A stretch of 10,774 bases of DNA, from assembly GCA_002373205.1 (NCBI GenBank), contig DFJV01000144.1, forward strand, positions 1 through 10,774, written 5' to 3'. Of the stretch, positions 1 to 6,473 are shown piece by piece. The stretch's first letter is position 1; each line of letters starts with the position of its first letter. The notes beneath the pieces are model-generated. The model searched no databases, was not told the DNA's origin, and saw only the letters and a program-made list of their open reading frames with translations. The translations under genes were made by a program, and so were the position numbers. Origin of the DNA: Treponema sp. UBA3662. Lineage in GTDB: Bacteria; Spirochaetota; Spirochaetia; Treponematales; Treponemataceae.

Positions 1-26
1 TACAGGCATAAATGTTGGCAGACAAA

Positions 27-157
27 CCGTCATCCAGAACAGCCAAGCCCGTCATCCCAAACAGAAAGCCCGTCATCCCGAACAGAAAGCCCGTCATCCC
101 GAACAGAAAGCCCGTCATCCCGAACGGAAAGCCGTCATCCCGAACTTGATTCGGGAT
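27..157. repeat. 21-bp tandem repeat array ending in a perfect palindrome
   Basis: Six successive units begin with CCGTCATCC at 27, 49, 70, 91, 112 and 132, so the period is 22, 21, 21, 21 and 20 bp. The central units (CCGTCATCCCGAACAGAAAG plus one C) are identical; the first and last are diverged. The final unit changes into a palindrome, ATCCCGAA (137-144), loop CTTGA, TTCGGGAT (150-157), an 8-bp perfect stem. Palindromes of this ATCCCGAAC-TTGATTCGGGAT type are known as dispersed intergenic repeats in several bacterial groups. The array lies just downstream of metY and the hairpin could stop or protect its 3' end, but no T-run follows on the minus strand, so a terminator role is uncertain. 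Confidence 0.85.
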
Positions 158-170
158 CTGTACCCCCCAC

Positions 171-1448
171 TTACACCGCCGCCAAACCGCGGTCAATATC
201 TTCTATAATATCCTCAATATTTTCCAGACCGCAGCTAAAGCGCACCATGCCGCCGTCAATTCCAGCCGCAACAAGCTGCTCGTCCGTAAGCTGGCGGTGG
301 GTTGCACTAGCCGGATGAAGAACACAAGTGCGTATGTCCGCAACATGAACCTCGTCCGTGGCAAGTTTTAGCGCATCCATAAAACGCATAGCCGCATCAC
401 GGCCGCCCTTTATGCTAATGGTAACAACACCGCTTGCGCCAAGCGGAAGATACTTCTTTGCAAGCTCATGATACTTGTCGCCCTCAAGCCCCGGATACTG
501 AACGGAAGCAATCTTTGGAGAAGCCTTAAAATGCTTTGCAACCGCAAGTGCATTTGCGCAGTAAAGCGGCATTCTGGCAGAAAGAGTTTCAAGCCCCAGG
601 TTCAAAAGGAATGCGCTGTGTGCAGCAGGGTAACAGCCAAAGTCCCTCATCAGCTGGGTGCGTGCCTTTACAATATAGGCCGCCTTTCCAAAAGACTCAA
701 TGTAGTTAAGACCGTGGTAGCTTGGATCCGGCTCAACAATGTCGGCAAAAAAGCCTGTCTTCTTGTTCGCAGCCACCCAGTCAAAGTTGCCCGAATCAAC
801 AATTGCACCGCCACCCTGAACCGCATGACCGTCCATGTATTTTGTAGTCGAATGGGTAACAATGTCGCAGCCCCATTCAAATGGACGGCAAAGAACCGGA
901 GTTGCAAAAGTATTGTCCACAATCAGCGGCACATTCTTTGAGTGTGCAGCCCTGGCCCATTTTTCAAAATCAAAAACACCAAGGGCCGGGTTTGCAATCG
1001 TCTCTCCAAAAACAAGCTTTGTGTTTGGCTTAAAAGCCTTTGCAATCTCTTCTTCCGAAGCGTCTTCCTTAACCCAAATGCACTCAATGCCAAGCTTCTT
1101 AAAGGTAAAGTTAAAAAGGTTCACCGTTCCGCCGTAAATACAGCTGCTAGAAATAAAACTGTCTCCCGCAGAACAAAGGTTAAGAACCGCCAGCATGTTT
1201 GCAGCCTGACCGCTGGAAGTAAGCATGCAACCAACGCCGCCTTCCATATCCGCAATCTTTTTTTCTACCGCATCGCAAGTTGGGTTTGCAAAACGTGAAT
1301 ACATAAATTCCGTGGGCTTGTCAAAAAGAGCCGCCACGTGGTCGCAGGAATCAAACTTGTATGTCGTAGACTGAACAATCGGCACAACGCGAGGTTCACC
1401 GTTCTTTGGCTCATATCCAGAATGAAGGCATTTTGTCTCAATTTTCAT
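171..1448 (-). CDS. metY: O-acetylhomoserine sulfhydrylase (aminocarboxypropyltransferase), MetY
   Basis: Cytoplasmic PLP enzyme of the Cys/Met metabolism family that makes homocysteine from O-acetylhomoserine and sulfide. The 425-residue length matches MetY rather than the shorter cystathionine synthases and lyases. Visible motifs are the phosphate-contacting YSR at 50-52 followed by FANPT, SSGQAA at 78-83, the ring-stacking Tyr105 in CIYGG, Asp178 in VDNTFATP, and the Schiff-base Lys203 in HSTTKYMDGHA. The segment EPDPSYHGLNY after it is typical of O-acetylhomoserine sulfhydrylases. The start is supported by an AGAGGA Shine-Dalgarno (1455-1460) 6 nt before ATG. It stands alone, divergent from the restriction gene. 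Methionine gamma-lyase is the main alternative and is less likely on length and the EPDPSYHG segment. Confidence 0.93.
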   Translation of the reverse strand: MKIETKCLHSGYEPKNGEPRVVPIVQSTTYKFDSCDHVAALFDKPTEFMYSRFANPTCDAVEKKIADMEGGVGCMLTSSGQAANMLAVLNLCSAGDSFISSSCIYGGTVNLFNFTFKKLGIECIWVKEDASEEEIAKAFKPNTKLVFGETIANPALGVFDFEKWARAAHSKNVPLIVDNTFATPVLCRPFEWGCDIVTHSTTKYMDGHAVQGGGAIVDSGNFDWVAANKKTGFFADIVEPDPSYHGLNYIESFGKAAYIVKARTQLMRDFGCYPAAHSAFLLNLGLETLSARMPLYCANALAVAKHFKASPKIASVQYPGLEGDKYHELAKKYLPLGASGVVTISIKGGRDAAMRFMDALKLATDEVHVADIRTCVLHPASATHRQLTDEQLVAAGIDGGMVRFSCGLENIEDIIEDIDRGLAAV

Positions 1449-1529
1449 AATCTATCCTCTAGAGTTATAGTTTTTTTCTATAGTACAACTTTTTCAATCT
1501 TATGAAAATACGCAGGATAGATTTTGTAC
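1441..1529 (-). promoter_or_regulatory. Self-complementary leader of metY (candidate RBS-sequestering element)
   Basis: On the minus strand the metY ribosome binding site and start read AGGATAGATT (1458-1449) followed by ATGAAAAT. Upstream lie AATCTATCCT (1523-1514), a perfect 10-nt complement of the RBS segment, and ATTTTCATA (1509-1501). The ATTTTCATA segment is complementary to TATGAAAAT at the start codon (1449-1441) over 9 nt. The two pairings cross, so they are alternatives or a pseudoknot rather than one nested stem. A further pair, GTACAA (1529-1524) and TTGTAC (1488-1483), would enclose the upstream segments. This suggests translational control of metY, but only if the transcript starts upstream of about 1525. 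I see no convincing promoter there. A weak promoter inside the leader (TTTTCA, 17 bp, TACTAT) would leave these segments untranscribed. Confidence 0.4.
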
Positions 1530-1584
1530 GGAAACCTGATTTCTTTACTTTTCTTGCGGCACTTTTTTTTGCTAAGGGTCTTCC

Positions 1585-1690
1585 GCCATTCCGCTCCCGC
1601 TCCAGCCGCTTCCCTCACTCCCTTGCGGTCGTTCAGTCCAGTGGCCGCCTTCGGCGTGGCTCCACCCCCGGCCGTGCCTGCTTGGGGAAA
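1585..1690. other. GC-rich non-coding block in the divergent spacer
   Basis: The 312-bp spacer between the two divergent genes (1449-1760) is AT-rich at both ends but holds about 100 bp that is strikingly GC-rich, rich in CCGC/GCGG strings, with small hairpins such as CGCC-TTC-GGCG around 1648-1658. It is followed by an A/T hairpin, GGAAAAA (1686-1692) and TTTTTCC (1699-1705). The block is open in the frame of the downstream restriction gene, but its translation is a Pro/Ala/Arg-rich low-complexity stretch with no ribosome binding site, so I do not call it coding. Dispersed repeat and structured RNA are both possible. I recognise no riboswitch class. Confidence 0.4.
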
Positions 1691-1745
1691 AAGAGGTATT
1701 TTTCCTTATAACTTGCGGATTTGCAGTGCAATTTTACGGAAAATT

Positions 1746-1760
1746 TGCTATAATAAGCAC
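1746..1760 (+). promoter_or_regulatory. Extended -10 promoter for a leaderless restriction-modification mRNA
   Basis: TGCTATAAT (1746-1754) is a full extended -10 element (TGn plus consensus TATAAT). The ATG of the restriction gene starts at 1761, only 6 nt after the hexamer, where transcription would normally begin. No Shine-Dalgarno fits between. The -35 is poor: TTGCAG at 1721-1726 has a 22-bp spacer. That fits an extended -10 promoter, which depends less on a -35. Confidence 0.65.
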
Positions 1761-4736
1761 ATGACACAAATCGAACAGCAGAAGTCGGCAAAAGAATTTG
1801 CGGAATTTTGGAAAAACAAGGGCGATGAAAAGCAACATACACAGCAATTCTGGACTTCACTCTTGAGAGATATTTATGGAGTCTCATCACCAGAAAAAGT
1901 TATAGATTTTGAAAAGCGCGTAAAAATAAACGGAACAAAGTTTATCGATGGCTACATTTCAGACACAAGAGTTGCCATAGAGCAAAAAGGTGCAAAAATC
2001 GATTTGGACAAAACCGAGAAACAAAGTGATGGTAAAGAACTAACACCTTTTGAACAGGCAAAACGCTACAACGACAATTTACCTTACTCAGAAAAGTGCC
2101 GTTGGATTGTTGTTTCAAATTTTACAGAGTTCCGTATTTACGATATGGAAAGAATTGAACCAGAAAAAGAATTTGAAACAGTAAAGCTTTGTGATTTGCC
2201 CAAAGAGTTTTACCGCTTGCAGTTTCTTGTTGACCAGAAAAACGAGAACATACGCCGCGAAGAAGAACTTAGCTTAAAAGCCGGTGAACTTGTAGGCAAG
2301 CTTTATGATACGCTGATAAAACAGTATATAGATCCGGATGAGAAAAGCCTGCGCTCATTGAATATTCTTTGTGTCAGAATTGTTTTCTGCCTTTATGCTG
2401 AAGATGCAGGTCTTTTTGACAGTAAAACAGCTTTTGAAGATTACGTAAAATCATTTGCACTTGAAAATTTGCGTGCAGGAATAATCGCATTGTTCAAAGC
2501 ATTGGACACAAAACTTTCTGACCGTGACAAATACGATCTTAAATTAAAGCCTTTTCCGTATGTGAATGGAGGTTTGTTCCGTGACGAGCAGATTGAAATT
2601 CCGAACTTTACGCAAGAAATAGTTGATGTAATCGTGAACCATTGTGCGCCGTTCAACTGGAGCGACATAAGCCCTACGATTTTTGGTGCAGTTTTTGAAA
2701 GCACGTTGAACCCTGAAACACGGCGCAAGGGCGGAATGCACTACACGAGCATTCAGAACATTCATAAAGTAATTGACCCACTTTTTATGGATGACCTGAA
2801 CGCTGAATTTGACTCAATCTGCGCAACCAAAATTGCAAAGCAAAAGACCGAAAAGCTGCACGATTTTCAGGCAAAGCTCGGCTCGCTCAAATTTCTAGAC
2901 CCTGCTTGCGGTTCTGGCAACTTCCTTACCGAGACTTATATTTCGCTCCGCCGTCTTGAAAACAAGGTTATTTCAATTTTGAACAAAGGCGAAACAGTTC
3001 TCGGATTTGACGAGTTCATCAAGGTTCATATAAATCAGTTCTACGGAATCGAGATTAATGACTTTGCGGTTACAGTTGCAAAGACTGCACTCTGGATTGC
3101 AGAAAGCCAGATGGCCACCGAAACAGAAGCGATAATCAGCCAGACAATTGACTTTTTACCATTAAAGACAGGCGCAAATATTGTTGAAGGCAACGCACTG
3201 CGCATGGATTGGGCTACGCTTACAGAAGAAAAACAGTCGGGATACCTTTTTGTTGACAAACTTAACCTATATGATGAAGCAGATTTTGATAGCGCAAGCG
3301 AAGTCCATTCACCAGAAATAGAGCCGCGTTCGCTTTACGGAAAGCACATGGAAGAACTGAATGCCCGAGTGCGCAAAGTGGAAAAGAAAAAGCCCTCAAA
3401 AGAAAAAGCTGAGCCGATTGAATATGATTACATCATCGGAAATCCGCCTTTCTCTGGCGCAAGAATAATGCGTAAAGAAAGCGACCAAAAGAAAGACATT
3501 GCTGATACATTTGCTGGTGTAAAAGGCGCTGGCAATCTTGATTATGTTTGCTGCTGGTACAAAATAGCTGCCGAATACATGAAAGGCAAAAAGACAAAAA
3601 GTGCTCTTGTTTCTACGAATTCAATCTGCCAGGGAGAACATGTTTCTATTCTATGGAAATTAATTTTCGGGATGGGAATCAAAATTGATTTTGCTTACCG
3701 TACGTTCCGGTGGTATTCGGAAAGTTCTGATATGGCACATGTTCATTGTGTTATTGTTGGATTCTCTGATAAAGATTCTTTACAGAAGCAGAAATTCATC
3801 TTTGACAAAAACGGCAATAAGCAGATTGTTCAGAATATAAATGGCTATCTGCTTGACCTACCTAACGTATGTATTGAAAGTCGGCAACACCCATTGTGTG
3901 ATGTTCCTGAAATAGGAATAGGAAACAAGCCTATCGATGGAGGCTTTTACCTATTCGGTGAAACAGAAATGAAAGCATTCATCAAAAAGGAGCCAAAATC
4001 TAAAAAATATTTTCACCAATGGATGGGAAGTGATGAATTCATCAATGGAAATAAACGTTGGTGCTTGTGGCTTGGTGACCTTTCTCCCGCTGAATTACTC
4101 AAAATGCCCGAATGTATGAAGCGCGTAAAAGCCGTGCGTGAATACCGCTTAAAAAGCACAAGTGCTCCAACTGTAAAACTCGCAGAAAAGCCTACACGTT
4201 TTCATGTGGAAAACTTTCCAAAAGGAAATTATCTTTTGATTCCTCGAGTTTCTTCTGGAAGACGCAAGTACATACCCATGGGATTTTTGCAACCAGAGAT
4301 TATTTCATCAGATTCTGTGCACATAATTCCTGATGCGACATTATTTCACTTTGGAGTACTTAGTTCATGTATTCATAATACATGGATGCGAACAGTTGGA
4401 GGTCGACTGAAAAGTGATTATCGCTACAGTAAAGATATTGTCTACAACAATTTTCCGTGGTGTACGCCTACAGAAGAACAAAAAGCTAAGATTGAAGCAA
4501 CAGCACAAGCGATACTTGATGCAAGGGCAAAATACGCAGACTGTACGCTTGCCCAACTCTACGGCGAAAATACATATCTGTTTCCTGAACTCGATAAGGC
4601 TCATCAAGCCAACGACCGAGCTGTTATGGCAGCCTATGGATTCAAACAGAGTATGACGGAATCAGAAATAGTTGCAGAACTTTTTAAAATATACCAGGCT
4701 ATGGTAAAATCTTCTTTTAGTAAAATGGCCAACTGA
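1761..4736 (+). CDS. MmeI-like type IIL restriction-modification protein (fused nuclease, methyltransferase and target recognition)
   Basis: A 991-residue single-chain enzyme expected to recognise a DNA site, methylate adenine (N6) with S-adenosylmethionine and cut at a distance. The order follows MmeI (about 920 aa). An N-terminal nuclease region carries candidate PD-(D/E)xK residues Asp63, Glu74 and Lys76. A helical connector spans about 150-320. GGMHYTS (324-330) precedes SAM motif I DPACGSGNF (380-388) and catalytic motif IV NPPF (561-564). The target-recognition part, about 640-900, contains LLIPRVSSGRRKYIP and ends with YRYSKDIVYNNFPW. A short helical tail follows. The start at 1761 is chosen because family members begin with a similar IEQQKxAKEFAEFW-type segment and a -10 box lies just upstream. 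The gene is AT-richer than metY and has no partner subunits, which suggests acquisition by transfer. The recognition sequence cannot be read from this. Confidence 0.92.
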   Translation: MTQIEQQKSAKEFAEFWKNKGDEKQHTQQFWTSLLRDIYGVSSPEKVIDFEKRVKINGTKFIDGYISDTRVAIEQKGAKIDLDKTEKQSDGKELTPFEQAKRYNDNLPYSEKCRWIVVSNFTEFRIYDMERIEPEKEFETVKLCDLPKEFYRLQFLVDQKNENIRREEELSLKAGELVGKLYDTLIKQYIDPDEKSLRSLNILCVRIVFCLYAEDAGLFDSKTAFEDYVKSFALENLRAGIIALFKALDTKLSDRDKYDLKLKPFPYVNGGLFRDEQIEIPNFTQEIVDVIVNHCAPFNWSDISPTIFGAVFESTLNPETRRKGGMHYTSIQNIHKVIDPLFMDDLNAEFDSICATKIAKQKTEKLHDFQAKLGSLKFLDPACGSGNFLTETYISLRRLENKVISILNKGETVLGFDEFIKVHINQFYGIEINDFAVTVAKTALWIAESQMATETEAIISQTIDFLPLKTGANIVEGNALRMDWATLTEEKQSGYLFVDKLNLYDEADFDSASEVHSPEIEPRSLYGKHMEELNARVRKVEKKKPSKEKAEPIEYDYIIGNPPFSGARIMRKESDQKKDIADTFAGVKGAGNLDYVCCWYKIAAEYMKGKKTKSALVSTNSICQGEHVSILWKLIFGMGIKIDFAYRTFRWYSESSDMAHVHCVIVGFSDKDSLQKQKFIFDKNGNKQIVQNINGYLLDLPNVCIESRQHPLCDVPEIGIGNKPIDGGFYLFGETEMKAFIKKEPKSKKYFHQWMGSDEFINGNKRWCLWLGDLSPAELLKMPECMKRVKAVREYRLKSTSAPTVKLAEKPTRFHVENFPKGNYLLIPRVSSGRRKYIPMGFLQPEIISSDSVHIIPDATLFHFGVLSSCIHNTWMRTVGGRLKSDYRYSKDIVYNNFPWCTPTEEQKAKIEATAQAILDARAKYADCTLAQLYGENTYLFPELDKAHQANDRAVMAAYGFKQSMTESEIVAELFKIYQAMVKSSFSKMAN

Positions 4737-4798
4737 CAACACGGTTACCATAACAATTCTGAATTGACAAACATTTTTCTTAGTGCCTGTATAAGCAC

Positions 4799-4849
4799 AA
4801 AAGGGCAGAGCTATGAGGATTACATTCCCCAAAGCCCTGCCCCAATTTT
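4799..4849. terminator. Intrinsic terminator between convergent genes
   Basis: GGGCAGAGCT (4803-4812) pairs with AGCCCTGCCC (4833-4842), a 10-bp stem with a single mismatch, which becomes G·U in the minus-strand RNA. Reading on the minus strand it is followed by TTTT (4802-4799), placing it 16 nt past the stop of the symporter gene. Reading on the plus strand it is followed by AATTTTA, so it may also stop the restriction gene, whose stop is about 65 bp away. Confidence 0.7.
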
Positions 4850-4857
4850 AAGCTACA

Positions 4858-6306
4858 TTATTCAAATGCAGAAATCATAGGCTTTTCGTCTTTTCCGTGG
4901 ATTATGCGCTTAATGTAGTTTGCGGTGATGTGGGCTACAAGAGGCGAAAGGGAAAGGACTCCTATAAGGTTTGGAATCATCATAAGGCCGTTAAAGGTGT
5001 CGCTAAGGTCCCAGGCAAGGTCAAGCTTCATGATGCAGCCAAAGAAAATCATGGAAACAAAGAGGCCCTTGTAAATGAACTGGGTCTTTTCGCCAAAGAT
5101 GTACTGCCATGCAGTTGCACCGTAGTGGCTCCAGCCCAAGGTTGTGGAAAAGGCAAAAAGCAGGATTGCAATTGCAATGAACTTTGAACCGCCTGAACCA
5201 AAGACAGTTCCAAAGGCTTCTCCTACAAGGCCAGCCCCTGCACTCTTGGCAATGACAGCACCGCTTTCCAAATCAACGCAGCCGGAAGAAAGGACAACAA
5301 GGGCTGTCAAAGTACAAACGATTATTGTGTCTGCAAAGACTTCAAAGATTCCCCACATTCCCTGCTGAACAGGTTCCTTTACGTTGGAGCTTGAATGAAC
5401 CATTACGGAAGAACCAAGGCCAGCCTCGTTACTAAAAGCGCCGCGCTTAAAGCCCCAGGTTATAGCCTTCTGAACTCCGTAGCCAACAAGTCCGCCGCCA
5501 GCCGCACGAAGGGCAAATGCCCCCTTGAATATAGAAGCAAAGACCTGTGGAACTACAGCTGCATTGGAAAGGATTACCACAAGGGCACCAATGATATACA
5601 AAAGTGCCATAAAAGGAACAAGCTTTTCAGAAACACTTGCAACGCGCTTTAAACCGCCAAGGATAACCAAGGCCGCAATAATAACAAGTACAATTCCAGT
5701 AACCCAGGCAGGCACGCTGAATGCGCTGGTCATATTTCCCGCAATGGAGTTAACCTGGCTCATGTTTCCAATGCCAAAGCTTGCCAAAAGGCAGAAGAGG
5801 CAGAAAAGGAAGGCAAGTACGCAGCCAATTTTCTTCATTCCCTTATAGCCGCCAAGTCCGTCCTTTAAGTAGTACATTGCACCGCCGCGCCATTCGCCAG
5901 TAGCACTCTTTCTTCTAAAGTATATGCCTAGCACGTTTTCCGAATAATTTGTCATCATGCCGAATATGGCCATAACCCACATCCAGAATATTGCTCCGGG
6001 TCCACCAGCAATTATTGCAGTTGCAACGCCAACAATATTGCCAGTTCCAATCGTGGCAGCCATAGCCGTGCAAAGGCTCTGAAACTGCGAGATAGCCTTA
6101 TTGTCTTTTGCAGTATGAGCCGTTATGTGGCGGTCAGTAAAAATAGCGCCAATTGTCTTTTTAATCCAATGGGCAAAGTGCGTAAACTGAAAGCCCTTGT
6201 TCACAAGGGTCATGATTATTCCGGCCGCAAAAAGCAATACAATTCCGAAAACACCCCAAACAACGCCGTTAACCGCGCCGTTCACCTTTGCTATGACATC
6301 AATCAT
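4858..6306 (-). CDS. AGCS-family sodium:alanine/glycine symporter
   Basis: Inner-membrane carrier of 482 residues that imports alanine or glycine with sodium. Family marks are SQFQSLCTAMAATIGTGNI (73-91), the signature GGPGAIFWMW (101-110) followed by a membrane helix with NYSEN, and KRGAFSNEAGLGSS (287-300). About ten hydrophobic segments are visible, beginning near 15-35. The start is placed at 6306 because GGAGG (6316-6312) sits 5 nt upstream. An in-frame ATG 15 codons earlier (6351) is open but falls inside a hairpin, has no such site, and would add a charged N-terminus. Substrate choice among alanine, glycine and related amino acids cannot be fixed from sequence. The gene is preceded by an attenuator-like hairpin and followed by its own terminator, so it is probably monocistronic. 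Confidence 0.93.
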   Translation of the reverse strand: MIDVIAKVNGAVNGVVWGVFGIVLLFAAGIIMTLVNKGFQFTHFAHWIKKTIGAIFTDRHITAHTAKDNKAISQFQSLCTAMAATIGTGNIVGVATAIIAGGPGAIFWMWVMAIFGMMTNYSENVLGIYFRRKSATGEWRGGAMYYLKDGLGGYKGMKKIGCVLAFLFCLFCLLASFGIGNMSQVNSIAGNMTSAFSVPAWVTGIVLVIIAALVILGGLKRVASVSEKLVPFMALLYIIGALVVILSNAAVVPQVFASIFKGAFALRAAGGGLVGYGVQKAITWGFKRGAFSNEAGLGSSVMVHSSSNVKEPVQQGMWGIFEVFADTIIVCTLTALVVLSSGCVDLESGAVIAKSAGAGLVGEAFGTVFGSGGSKFIAIAILLFAFSTTLGWSHYGATAWQYIFGEKTQFIYKGLFVSMIFFGCIMKLDLAWDLSDTFNGLMMIPNLIGVLSLSPLVAHITANYIKRIIHGKDEKPMISAFE

Positions 6307-6321
6307 AAGCACCTCCGCAAT

Positions 6322-6365
6322 AAAAAAAGGCACAGAATTATGACAAGTCATAACGCTGCGCCTTT
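6322..6365 (-). terminator. Hairpin plus U-run directly before the symporter RBS (attenuator or upstream terminator)
   Basis: AAAGGCACAG (6326-6335) pairs with CTGCGCCTTT (6356-6365) with one mismatch. Inside it TTATGAC (6338-6344) pairs perfectly with GTCATAA (6347-6353) around a 2-nt loop. On the minus strand the stem ends in GCC followed by seven T (6328-6322), the form of an intrinsic terminator. It lies only 5 nt from the Shine-Dalgarno of the symporter, leaving no room for a promoter in between. Either the symporter is transcribed through it (attenuation), or transcription starts inside it at TGTCATAAT, an extended -10-like site, and the hairpin only ends the upstream gene. Confidence 0.6.
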
Positions 6366-6368
6366 GCT

Positions 6369-6398
6369 ACTATTGATAGTATTGCATAAAAATGCAAT
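6369..6398. promoter_or_regulatory. Two adjacent perfect inverted repeats upstream of the symporter
   Basis: ACTAT-TG-ATAGT (6369-6380) is followed without a gap by ATTGCAT-AAAA-ATGCAAT (6381-6398). Both are perfect, with 5-bp and 7-bp arms. They sit about 65-90 bp upstream of the symporter start, overlapping the most plausible promoter (minus strand TTGCAT, 17 bp, AATAGT, weak). They could be operators for a dimeric regulator or leader hairpins. Confidence 0.45.
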
Positions 6399-6417
6399 CT
6401 TGTCTAGCCGGTAACAT

Positions 6418-6460
6418 GGAAATCAGTTTTGGGCTCCACTCCCAGAAAAAATTGATTTCC
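6418..6460. repeat. 23-bp direct repeat, copy 1, inside a long imperfect hairpin
   Basis: Positions 6418-6440 (begins GGAAATCAG, ends GGGCTCCACT) are identical to 7927-7949 in the same orientation. In this copy alone the repeat is the left arm of a hairpin: GGAAATCA (6418-6425) pairs with TGATTTCC (6453-6460), and inside it TGGG pairs with CCCA around a 7-nt loop. It lies 13 nt beyond the stop of the beta-helix gene on the minus strand and may serve as its 3' end, although no T-run follows. Confidence 0.75.
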
Positions 6461-6473
6461 GTACAGGCCTTTG

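Noticed and set aside
12..149. 45-codon plus-strand reading frame over the tandem repeat (repeating PVIPNRK)
   Set aside because: The open frame follows from the 21-bp unit being a multiple of three. There is no Shine-Dalgarno, and a stop codon directly precedes the ATG.
468..1298. Long plus-strand reading frames opposite metY
   Set aside because: They are antisense shadows of a clearly conserved enzyme, overlap each other in several frames, and have no recognisable domains.
1524..1760. In-frame 79-codon open extension upstream of the restriction gene start
   Set aside because: It crosses the GC-rich block, has low-complexity Pro/Ala content, no ribosome binding site, and lies upstream of the TATAAT box and of the position where family members begin.
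4764..4795. Plus-strand promoter TTGACA ... TATAAG in the convergent spacer
   Set aside because: The spacer is 20 bp, the hexamers are followed at once by the terminator hairpin, and no gene lies downstream on that strand.
6307..6351. Upstream ATG at 6351 as symporter start
   Set aside because: It lies inside the attenuator-like hairpin without an RBS, whereas the ATG at 6306 has GGAGG at ideal spacing and gives the usual N-terminus.
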